From CAWACP01 sp963832965 (GTDB lineage Bacteria > Acidobacteriota > Terriglobia > Bryobacterales > Bryobacteraceae), in assembly GCA_963832965.1 (NCBI GenBank), contig CAWHVW010000003.1, positions 186,001-250,000 of the forward strand: DNA of 64,000 nucleotides, read 5' to 3'. This document shows positions 15,248 through 23,594 of this stretch, in pieces. Every line of letters begins with the position of its first letter. Within the stretch, counting starts at the first letter, position 1. The translations under genes and the position numbers were made by a program. Below the pieces are notes generated by a model that searched no databases, was not told where the DNA came from, and was given only the letters and a program-made list of their open reading frames with translations.

Positions 15248-18200
15248 TCAGCCGACTTGCTGAGAGACGCCGCTCTCCGCAGTGGCCGCTTCCAGAACTT
15301 CCTCCAGAAGGCGAATCTGAATCGGCTTGGAAAGATAACCGTCCATTCCAGCAGCCAGACATCGGTCCTCGTCGCCCTTCATGGCGTGCGCGGTCAGGGC
15401 GATGATGCGCTCGCGCCGACCCGTAGTCCGTTCGCGTTCCCGAATCGCGGCAGTGGCCTGAAAACCGTCCATCTCGGGCATCTGCAAATCCATCAACACA
15501 AGATCGAAAGGCTGGAGAAGGAGGGCCGCCAACGCTTCTCGCCCGTCTTCGGCCACGACAACGGAATGGCCGCGCTTCTCGAGGATGCGACGCAGAAGCT
15601 GCTGATTGGTCGCGTTGTCCTCGACCACCAGGATAGTGAGCTTCCGGCCACCGGCATCGGGACGAGCGGCACTCACCACGGGAGCTGCGTCGGTCCGCTG
15701 CGCAGCAATTCCGAACCTGGCCGTGAAGTGAAAACAACTGCCCTGGCCAGGCTCGCTTTCCACCCAGATTCTGCCGCCGAGCATGCCCGCGAGGCGAGAA
15801 GCGATAGTAAGCCCAAGTCCAGTGCCGCCGAACAACCGGGTGATGGACGAATCAGCCTGCGTGAATGCCTCGAAGATCGTCTTTTGCTTATCGGGCGCAA
15901 TTCCCACGCCCGTGTCGCGAACGCTGAAGAGCAGGGTGATGTGATCGTCCTCCGTCCCTTCCACATCGGCCGTCAGCGCCACTTCGCCGGCGCGAGTGAA
16001 CTTGACGGCGTTTCCGAGCAGATTCACGACGATCTGCCGGAGGCGCACTGGATCGCCGACGACCATGGACGGCACATCCGGCCGGACTGCGCAGGTCAGC
16101 TCAAGTCCTTTCTGGTGCGCGCGAATGGCCAGCGTCCGCGCCGCGTCGTCTAGACTTGCGCGCAGGTCGAAGGCCACTGAATCGACATCGAGGCGCCCGG
16201 CTTCGATTTTGGAGAAGTCCAGGATATCGTTGATGATGGTCAACAGCGAGTCCGCCGAGGCCTTGATCATGCCAAGGTATTCGCTCTGTTCAGGGTCCGG
16301 CCCGGATTCCAGCGCCAGTTCGGTGGTCCCCAAAATGCCGTTCATCGGCGTGCGAATCTCGTGACTCATGTTGGCGACAAATTCGCTCTTGGACCGGTTC
16401 GCGGACTCGGCGGCATCCTTGGCCTTGCGCAGTTCCCCGGTCTGTTCCTCCACCAGACGCCCCAATTCGCGGGCGCGCGCGCGCAGCCGGCGTGTATACA
16501 GCTTTTGGCCGGCCACCGCCAGCATGGTCACGGCGAAGATGCAGATGCCATAGAACCACCAGGCCTGATAGTAGTGCGGCTCCAGATCGAAACTGACGGA
16601 TGCGCCTTCCTGATTCCACACTCCGTCGTTATTCGAGCCGGTCACCTGGAGCCGGTACGTTCCCGGAGGGAGTTTGGTGTAGTAGGCCACACGGCGGGAA
16701 CCGGCATCCACCCAGTCATGATCGTAGTTTTCGAGCCGGTACCGAAACTGATCCCGGACGGGAACCAGCAGGCTTAAGTCTGTATAGTGGAATTCGATTC
16801 TGTCGGTTCCGGCGGCTACCTGGAAACCGTCGCGCGGAGTAAACGTCTTGCCGTCGGCCACGACCTCCTCCAGAACCACGGGAGGCACCAAACGGTTCTG
16901 CATGAGGTGGTTCGGATCGACGATCACAACGCCCTTTTGCGTACAAAACCACAGACGTCCATCCCGCGTGCGGCAGCCGCTGGGCTGCGCGAGTGGCGGC
17001 GAAGCCTCACCGGCCTTCATCCCGTCGGCAGTGCCGTACAGAGTGGTCCGGACCCTGGAGATGCGTCCATCCGCAAAGTCATCCAGATCCTGCCGAGAGA
17101 CCCTGTAAATGCCGCCCGCGGCGCTGATCCAGAGGTTTGCCTGGCCGTCGGCGAGGATGTGGCTGGGGTAATCATCAAAAAGCCCGTCGTTCTCCGTATA
17201 GCGGGTTACACGGCCGTCCTGAATGCGGAGCCGGGTAACTCCGGGCACTCTGCCGCCCAACCAAAGATTGCCTCTCCCGTCGTCGGAAATTGTTGTGACG
17301 GGGAAAGGGATCTCTTTCTGCCAGGCTTTATCCGGCGATTCCCCCTTCGCGAACCGGAACAGCCCACGGGAGGTGCCAAACCATAGGGTTCCGGATGGAT
17401 CCCGGTATATGGTGAACGTGTAATTCCCGGGCGTGGAGAGTGGCGTGGTCTTTCCTCGAATCGTCAGTGGCACGGCGTCGCCATTGCGCAATCGCAGCGC
17501 CAGCGCTTCGGTGGTGGTGACAATAACGCCCTCATCGTCTTCGCTGATGGCCGAGATGAACCGCCCGGATATCCTTGGCGCGGGATACGGAGTCAGCTTT
17601 CCATCTCGAAAGCGCACCAGCCCATGGTTGGTTCCGAGCCAGACGCTCCCGTCTCTGCTCTCAAACATTCCATTCGAATACGCGCTCGGCAAGCCATCTT
17701 TCTTTGTGAAAGCGGTGACCACGCCATCCTTAATACGCGCCAGTCCACCACCAGCGCAGAATACGTACACGCTGCCATCCCGCGCTTCCACGATGTTCTC
17801 GGCTCTGTCGGACGGAAGATTCTCGCGGACCGTGAGGGTAGTCAGGCTGGTATCCCGGAATCGGTCAAGCCCGCTGGCTGTCCCTACCCACAGACTGCCC
17901 TCGCGGTCTTCATACAAGGAGAGGACACGGTTGTCGGTCAGGCCGGCAGGAGCGTCAAATGAGGAAACCCGGTTTCCAGTGATGCGAAAAATCCCACCGG
18001 TCGTAGTGCCGACCCACAGGTTCCCCTGGTGGTCAACCAGCATGTCCCCCACTTCCGACTGAATCTGCTGGGCAAACGGTGACGCGAGTACGGCGCCATC
18101 CAGCCGGCGTATCCCGTTCGCGGTTCCGATCCACACGTGTTTTGCGGAGTCCTCGGCCAGGGCGAGAGCCAGGGCATGATTCTTCGCATCGCCGCCGACC

Positions 18201-18895
18201 TGCGAAAGCGCGCCGTCGCGATAGGTGTAGACCGAGAGCAGCCCGGCGATCCAAACAGTACCTTTCGTGTCCTCGAGGAAACCGGAGATATAGCTCGTGT
18301 CCCCCTTCAGGAGCTCCATACCTTTGCTGCCGATCTTATAGATGAAGTTGTCGGACCCGACGAACAGTTCGTGCCTGCTCGATTCGAACAGGACCCTTGT
18401 GTCTCCATCGGGAAGAGGGGCAGGCGGCCGATAGTCGGTAAACGTTCCGTTCCTGTAAATCAGCGTCCTGGACAAGGTACGCACCAGCAAATCGCCGTCG
18501 GCGCCGCGGCAGATCGCTTTGATAGGCTCGTGGATCGCCCGGCCGCCGACCTCCGGCACGGCCAGCACAAAGCGGACACCATCGAACCGCACCAGTCCGG
18601 TCGAGGTTCTCAGCCACAGGTATCCGTCGCGGCTCTGCTGGATCTGATAAACGCTCTCTCCCGGCAGGCCATCCTGGGAGGTCCATTCGTTATGGCCGTA
18701 TTGATCGATGGCGCGATCCCGATCCAGACCCTGAACGGGCGTCGCGGACCAAAGAAGCAGGGTAAGAAAAAACGCGAAGGCCGCCCGTTTGCGGGAGAGC
18801 CCGCGCGAGGGACTTTCGGCCGGGCTGAGCGTGCCGCGATCCGCTTTGCGCGAGTTCCGTGGAGATACGAGGTCTCTTGAATTCCGTCGGCCCAT
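15248..18895 (-). CDS. hybrid sensor histidine kinase with extracytoplasmic beta-propeller and receiver domain
   Basis: The protein has 1215 residues from the ATG at 18895; a TTG at 18931 is a longer alternative. Layout: a long positively charged start, a signal helix (AAFAFFLTLLLWSATPV), repeated two-component-regulator propeller blades (GYLWLRTSTGLVRFDG, GSLWVGTASGLDRFRD and others) to about 690, a Y_Y_Y-type beta domain, one membrane helix near 785-805 and a coiled coil. Next come HisKA with H845 (MSHEIRTP), HATPase_c (DTGVGIAP, GGTGLGLTI) and a receiver with phospho-acceptor D1136 (LVLMDLQMPEMDG). Relatives sense polysaccharide breakdown products. There is no DNA-binding domain, so phosphate must pass to another protein. 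It lies 98 bases downstream of the VWFA genes on the same strand. Confidence 0.93.
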   Translation of the reverse strand: MGRRNSRDLVSPRNSRKADRGTLSPAESPSRGLSRKRAAFAFFLTLLLWSATPVQGLDRDRAIDQYGHNEWTSQDGLPGESVYQIQQSRDGYLWLRTSTGLVRFDGVRFVLAVPEVGGRAIHEPIKAICRGADGDLLVRTLSRTLIYRNGTFTDYRPPAPLPDGDTRVLFESSRHELFVGSDNFIYKIGSKGMELLKGDTSYISGFLEDTKGTVWIAGLLSVYTYRDGALSQVGGDAKNHALALALAEDSAKHVWIGTANGIRRLDGAVLASPFAQQIQSEVGDMLVDHQGNLWVGTTTGGIFRITGNRVSSFDAPAGLTDNRVLSLYEDREGSLWVGTASGLDRFRDTSLTTLTVRENLPSDRAENIVEARDGSVYVFCAGGGLARIKDGVVTAFTKKDGLPSAYSNGMFESRDGSVWLGTNHGLVRFRDGKLTPYPAPRISGRFISAISEDDEGVIVTTTEALALRLRNGDAVPLTIRGKTTPLSTPGNYTFTIYRDPSGTLWFGTSRGLFRFAKGESPDKAWQKEIPFPVTTISDDGRGNLWLGGRVPGVTRLRIQDGRVTRYTENDGLFDDYPSHILADGQANLWISAAGGIYRVSRQDLDDFADGRISRVRTTLYGTADGMKAGEASPPLAQPSGCRTRDGRLWFCTQKGVVIVDPNHLMQNRLVPPVVLEEVVADGKTFTPRDGFQVAAGTDRIEFHYTDLSLLVPVRDQFRYRLENYDHDWVDAGSRRVAYYTKLPPGTYRLQVTGSNNDGVWNQEGASVSFDLEPHYYQAWWFYGICIFAVTMLAVAGQKLYTRRLRARARELGRLVEEQTGELRKAKDAAESANRSKSEFVANMSHEIRTPMNGILGTTELALESGPDPEQSEYLGMIKASADSLLTIINDILDFSKIEAGRLDVDSVAFDLRASLDDAARTLAIRAHQKGLELTCAVRPDVPSMVVGDPVRLRQIVVNLLGNAVKFTRAGEVALTADVEGTEDDHITLLFSVRDTGVGIAPDKQKTIFEAFTQADSSITRLFGGTGLGLTIASRLAGMLGGRIWVESEPGQGSCFHFTARFGIAAQRTDAAPVVSAARPDAGGRKLTILVVEDNATNQQLLRRILEKRGHSVVVAEDGREALAALLLQPFDLVLMDLQMPEMDGFQATAAIRERERTTGRRERIIALTAHAMKGDEDRCLAAGMDGYLSKPIQIRLLEEVLEAATAESGVSQQVG

Positions 18896-18993
18896 GGCTG
18901 TTTCCGGCTTACATCGCCGAGGGAGTGACAAATCCCTTTTACCTTATCGGCCGTTTTCTATCAGTACTTTAGGAAGCATCGCCGGGCGCATTT

Positions 18994-21195
18994 CTACTTC
19001 GAAGGCACAGTATACGTCACACTTTGCTCGGCCAGTTCGCCCCCCTGCAGAGCGGCGATTTTGAGCTCGCATCGGCCCGGTTTGCGCACTGCGCCCACCA
19101 CCATGGGAATTGCTCCGGAGGCATCGGCGGGCGGAAGATCGGAAGTCCTGGCAGCCACTACAACACCATCGACCAGAAACTGCACCTCAACCTGCGGCTT
19201 CTCGGTTCTCGTCTTGTCCGGGTAAACCACGAAGTAAACGTAGGGTGCGCCCCCCGAGTTCAGAGAGGGGGCAAGTTCCGGGACAATCCGGTTGGTGGCG
19301 AACTGGAATGGATCGGAGGCGTCCGCCTGGCCCTGGATTGCCTCCAGTTGGTGCACCAGCATTATGCTACTCAGGCCGATTCCTTTGCGGTCCGGATTGT
19401 TGAACGCGATCACGCTGGTCCCCGCGCGGTTCCCCTCACGGTCCAGAACGGCTGTTTCCACCGTGTAATGGCCCGCAGGAAGGTTGAACGGATGCGTCCA
19501 CGTGATCGATTGCGCCTGCGCAGCGGACAGTTTATCGTCCGCGATCTCCCAGTTGGAGTCCTCGCCGAACTTGTCGACAATCTGCCCGTTCGCGTCCTTT
19601 ACCAAAGCGAGAAGGGAGGCGTGCAAGCGATGCTTCTTTTGCTCCGGCTCGGCCGTAGCGGTCAGATTCGCAGCAGGCATTTCGAAGGCCACGCCATACT
19701 GCGAAGTCGCGCTCTCGGGGCGGAACTGGAAGGCGGCGGAGTGGAATTCGAACGCGTGGGGCTGCGGTTTGGCGTCCAAAACCATGAGACCCATCACCTC
19801 GAACGGCGCCAGCGATGGTGACGGTCCCACAACCGGCATGGCGAAGTAGCCGGCGCGGCTCTCGACGGTAAGATCGGTGCGGGCCAGTTTGTAGGTGATT
19901 CTCCGGAAGTGTCCGTCGTACTTCCCGGAGACCGGCGCGTACACAACCTCGTAGTGCGTATCCATGTCCTCCAGCAGATGCGAGAACGGTTTCCGAAGGT
20001 CGTTGGTGTTCCCAATGAGAAAACCCCCGGTTCCTTCCGAAAGGGCACGGAGAGTCGCCTGGGTGTCTGAAGTGCGCACGGCGTTATGCAAATAGTCGTC
20101 CTGGCGCATCTCCTCCATCATGGCGTCCGAATAGCCCTGGTTGAGTTGTGCTTGTTTCTGGCTGAGGTACGCCACACGCCTGGTGGCCGCCGTGCTCGCC
20201 TGGGTGTTCGAATTCTGAGTAAGGCCATTGACATCCACGGCGTAGACGGTGACATCAGAGCGATTGGCCTTGTTCAAGATGGTTTGGAAGCGGTCCGCAT
20301 CGCCGGTGGTCGCCAGTCCGGGACTCAACAGCAGCACGGTCTTGCGGCCAGGCAATTTCCCGAGCTGGTCAATCATCATGATGATCTGGTCGGTCTGACG
20401 CATCCCTTCAATCTGGCCAAAGACGCGGCGCTGTTCCACCAGATCGCCCCTCTGGAGGCTTGCCCCGGTATCCGTGGAGACAGAGGCGTCGTTGATGGCA
20501 TAGGGGTTGAGGTCGCCCCCGCTGAGATCCACGGTTTCGCTGTAATTACCGCCAGGACCCGCAGTTCCGCTCGAAGTCTGCGTCACCAGGTTGGGTTGAG
20601 CGCTGAGAATGGCCTGGGCAACGCTCACGAAGCTCAATGTGGTACCCGTGCCGGCGTTGCCTGCCGCGCGCAGCAATTCGTCACGATTCGCTGTAAAGTT
20701 GTGCAGTACCGTCAGGTTCGCTCCCAGATTGAAAATGGCTACCCAGGTGCCAGGCGGCAAGTCCTCCTTGAGAAACTCCTGGACTGCTTCCACCGCGTAT
20801 TTCCTGGTATTTGGATCCAGATTCTGGAACACGATGCAGATGAGATGCAGCGTGTGCAAAGGCCCGGCGGCTGACCCCGTCCGGTGAATCGATGCCGGTT
20901 CCGTTTTCGCGGCGACTGCCGGCGGCTCCTGGGGCGGCGCTGCTTCAGGGCCGGCGACCAGGCGGAAACTGCGAACCGGCTGGAGGACGCCGTCTTCGTA
21001 GATCTCGACGTCGCTCGGCTTGAGGTTCTTCACAAGCTTTCCGTGCTTGTCGCGCACGACGAGGTCCAGGAGTACCTCGTTCACACTGGCCTTGATGGTT
21101 AGTCCGGAGTCTGCTGGGCGCACTTCCTGTGCCGTGGCCGCAAATGCGACCAAACCGCACAGGCTCCCAACAACGAGGAAAGGAGACTGCCGCAT
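18994..21195 (-). CDS. exported VWFA-related protein 1 (acidobacterial family)
   Basis: The protein has 733 residues with a signal peptide ending near AFAATAQ. The N-terminal block VNEVLLDLVVRDKHGKLVKN followed by DVEIYEDGVLQ is the signature of the acidobacterial VWFA-related family (TIGR03436 type). A von Willebrand A-like domain spans about 115-360, with the strand LHLICIVFQNLDPNTRK where the metal-binding DxSxS should be; the motif is missing. Later parts hold KTVLLLSPGL, VTVYAVDVNGL and a beta-rich C-terminal half. This is the last of four tandem paralogues. Function is unknown; surface adhesion or protein interaction is inferred from the fold. Confidence 0.85.
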   Translation of the reverse strand: MRQSPFLVVGSLCGLVAFAATAQEVRPADSGLTIKASVNEVLLDLVVRDKHGKLVKNLKPSDVEIYEDGVLQPVRSFRLVAGPEAAPPQEPPAVAAKTEPASIHRTGSAAGPLHTLHLICIVFQNLDPNTRKYAVEAVQEFLKEDLPPGTWVAIFNLGANLTVLHNFTANRDELLRAAGNAGTGTTLSFVSVAQAILSAQPNLVTQTSSGTAGPGGNYSETVDLSGGDLNPYAINDASVSTDTGASLQRGDLVEQRRVFGQIEGMRQTDQIIMMIDQLGKLPGRKTVLLLSPGLATTGDADRFQTILNKANRSDVTVYAVDVNGLTQNSNTQASTAATRRVAYLSQKQAQLNQGYSDAMMEEMRQDDYLHNAVRTSDTQATLRALSEGTGGFLIGNTNDLRKPFSHLLEDMDTHYEVVYAPVSGKYDGHFRRITYKLARTDLTVESRAGYFAMPVVGPSPSLAPFEVMGLMVLDAKPQPHAFEFHSAAFQFRPESATSQYGVAFEMPAANLTATAEPEQKKHRLHASLLALVKDANGQIVDKFGEDSNWEIADDKLSAAQAQSITWTHPFNLPAGHYTVETAVLDREGNRAGTSVIAFNNPDRKGIGLSSIMLVHQLEAIQGQADASDPFQFATNRIVPELAPSLNSGGAPYVYFVVYPDKTRTEKPQVEVQFLVDGVVVAARTSDLPPADASGAIPMVVGAVRKPGRCELKIAALQGGELAEQSVTYTVPSK

Positions 21196-21283
21196 CTCGC
21201 TATTTTAGCGCTTTCCGTTCGCGTTTACGGCGGCGATCCGAAAGACTACGACCCCGCATCTTCGCAGCCCGGCGGATGCCACG

Positions 21284-21298
21284 CAGGGCACGGCCCTG
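21284..21298. repeat. dispersed intergenic palindrome, copy 2
   Basis: CAGGGC-ACG-GCCCTG followed by CCCGAC, in the 120-base gap between the first two VWFA-related genes (18994-21195 and 21316-23559). Confidence 0.75.
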
Positions 21299-21315
21299 CC
21301 CGACTCAAAGCCCGT

Positions 21316-23559
21316 CTATTGAGCGGATACCGTGTACCTGACACTTCGCGTGGCCATGGCGTACCCCTGCAGTGCCGTGATCTTCAACTCGCATTGGCCT
21401 GGTTTCACCATTGCCCCCAACGTCATGGGAACGGCTCCGCTCGCGTCGGGGGCCGGCAAGTCGGTGGTCTGCTGCGCTACCAGCTTGCCGTCCACCCAGA
21501 ACTCCACCCCCAGCATCGGATGCTCCGTGCTCGCCGGGTCCGGATACACCACGAAGTACACCGACGGTTGCGCGTCCGCCTTCATAGACGTGTTGAGCAG
21601 CGGAACTACGCGCCGGTCCACATATTCGAATGGATTCGAGGCGTCCGGCTCGCCCTGCACCGGCGCAACCCGGCGGACCAGCATGACGCTGCTTATCCCG
21701 AGACCCTTGTGTTCGGAAATTTCCAACGGCTGAACGCCGGTGCTCACCCGGTTTCCTTCGCGGTCCAGCACCGCGGTCTCCACCGTGTAGTGTCCGGCGG
21801 GCAGGTCGAACGGGTGCGTCCACGTAATCGGCAGGTTTTGTATGGCCTCCATCTTGTCGTCGGGGATTTCGAACGGCGAATCCTGGCTGAACTTATCCAC
21901 AATCTGCCCGCTGGAATCCTTCACCAGCGCCAGCACGGAAACATGCAAGCGATGCGCTTTCTGTTCCGGCTCGGCGGTGGCGGTGATATTCGCCGCCGGC
22001 AACTCAAACGCGACTCCCACCTGATTCGCCGCGCTTTCGGACCGGAACTGGTAGGTGGCGGCTCGGAAATCGAATGCGTGGGGCAGCGGCTTGCTGTTCA
22101 GTACCGTCAGCCCGGCCATTTCGAACGGCATCAGCGGCACGCCACCGAAATCCGGCACGGCGAAATATCCATGACGGTTTTCCACGGTCAGGTCGGCGCG
22201 CGCCAGCTTCACTTCGATTTTTCGCAGGTGCCCGTCGTATTTGTCGGAAGTGGGGCGATACACCGCCTCGTAATGCGTGCCCAGGTCCTCCATCAAATGC
22301 TGAAATGGCTTTCGGAGGTCGTTCCCGCCGCCAATCAGGAACCCGCCGGTGCCTTCCGAAAGCGCACGCAGAGGCGCCTGCGGGTCGCTGGCGCGCACCG
22401 CGTTTTGCACGTAGTCGTCCTGGCGGACCAGTTGCGCAGTCTGACCAGCGCCGCCGGTCGTGGATTGGACTAGGCGGTTGGGAATGGGCATGTCGTCGCT
22501 CGTGACCGCTTGCTGCTGCTGGCTAAGGGACGCGGCATACGATAACCCCTGACTCCCGGCCTGCAGGTTCGAATTCTCCGTCAAGCCATTTGTATCGAGA
22601 GCGTAGACGCTGATGTCCGCCTTTCGCGCCTTTTCGAGGACCGCCTCAAACTGCTCCGGATTGCCGTTGCTGGGAAGCCCTGCGCTCAGCATGAGCACGG
22701 TCTTGTGTCCGGGCAACTGGGTGAATTCCGCGATCATTGCTTTAACCTGGTCTAATGATTGCGACCCCTGGATCTGCCCGAAGTCCCGCTGCTGGTCCGC
22801 CAAATCGCCGCGCTGGGCCGATTGGGCAAGGCCGGTAGTCTGGGTCACGTCCATGATCGCCGCGTTGTTGAGACCGCCGGTTTGCAATACCTCGACCGCT
22901 CCGCCCGTGCCGCCGTTCCCGCTCACCGTCGCAAAACCGTATACATAGTCCACATTGGGGGTGGCGTTCAGAACGGCGTCGGCCACCCTGGACATCTGGA
23001 AGGTGCCCGCCGTGAACCCATGGGCGGCCGCGCGCAGCAGCTCATTGCGGTTGGTAGTGAAAGGCTGAAGCACGTTCAGGCGCGAGCCAAGACTGAACAC
23101 GCCCACCCAGGTGTCTGGTTGCCAGTTGCTTACCAGGAACTCCTGAATGGCCGACATCGTGAACTTCTTCATGCTTGCGTCCAGATTGCCCTGGTTGTGC
23201 AGGACGATGCATATCAGGTTGACCTTGCGCAGCGGAAGAGCCGGCGCCGGGGTGGGCGCAGCAGGCTTGGCCTCAGCAGATCCGGTTTGCTGGCTTGCTT
23301 CAACCGGGTGCCCCGCCTCCAGCCGGAAGCTGTTGATATGCTGCAGGACACCGTCTTCGTAGATCTGGACATCGCCAGGATTGAGATTACTTATCAGCTT
23401 TCCATGCTTATCCCGGACGACAAGATCCAGGGCCACCTCGTTGACCGTGGCGTGAATAGTGGGAGTTGTAGCCGGGTTTGCCGCGGGCCCATTCTGGGCC
23501 ACTGCAAGTGTCAGGAACAGACAGGGAACCGCCACAATGACGACCATGAAGTTTCGCAT
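21316..23559 (-). CDS. exported VWFA-related protein 2
   Basis: The protein has 747 residues from the ATG at 23559, preceded by GGAGAGAGG; upstream in-frame codons lack a start with a comparable site. It has a signal peptide (MRNFMVVIVAVPCLFLTLAVAQ), then VNEVALDLVVRDKHGKLISN and DVQIYEDGVLQ. In the A domain the strand is NLICIVLHNQGNLDASMKKF, so the canonical MIDAS is again absent. ALDTNGLTENSN, LRALSEGTGGFLIGG and PTSDKYDGHLRKIEVKL are shared almost word for word with the next gene upstream. The C-terminal beta-rich half includes ITWTHPFDLPAGHYTVETAV. It is most similar to paralogue 3, indicating recent duplication. Confidence 0.85.
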   Translation of the reverse strand: MRNFMVVIVAVPCLFLTLAVAQNGPAANPATTPTIHATVNEVALDLVVRDKHGKLISNLNPGDVQIYEDGVLQHINSFRLEAGHPVEASQQTGSAEAKPAAPTPAPALPLRKVNLICIVLHNQGNLDASMKKFTMSAIQEFLVSNWQPDTWVGVFSLGSRLNVLQPFTTNRNELLRAAAHGFTAGTFQMSRVADAVLNATPNVDYVYGFATVSGNGGTGGAVEVLQTGGLNNAAIMDVTQTTGLAQSAQRGDLADQQRDFGQIQGSQSLDQVKAMIAEFTQLPGHKTVLMLSAGLPSNGNPEQFEAVLEKARKADISVYALDTNGLTENSNLQAGSQGLSYAASLSQQQQAVTSDDMPIPNRLVQSTTGGAGQTAQLVRQDDYVQNAVRASDPQAPLRALSEGTGGFLIGGGNDLRKPFQHLMEDLGTHYEAVYRPTSDKYDGHLRKIEVKLARADLTVENRHGYFAVPDFGGVPLMPFEMAGLTVLNSKPLPHAFDFRAATYQFRSESAANQVGVAFELPAANITATAEPEQKAHRLHVSVLALVKDSSGQIVDKFSQDSPFEIPDDKMEAIQNLPITWTHPFDLPAGHYTVETAVLDREGNRVSTGVQPLEISEHKGLGISSVMLVRRVAPVQGEPDASNPFEYVDRRVVPLLNTSMKADAQPSVYFVVYPDPASTEHPMLGVEFWVDGKLVAQQTTDLPAPDASGAVPMTLGAMVKPGQCELKITALQGYAMATRSVRYTVSAQ

Positions 23560-23594
23560 TGGCGCCTCTCTCCTTTCAACGTACGTTGGAGAAC

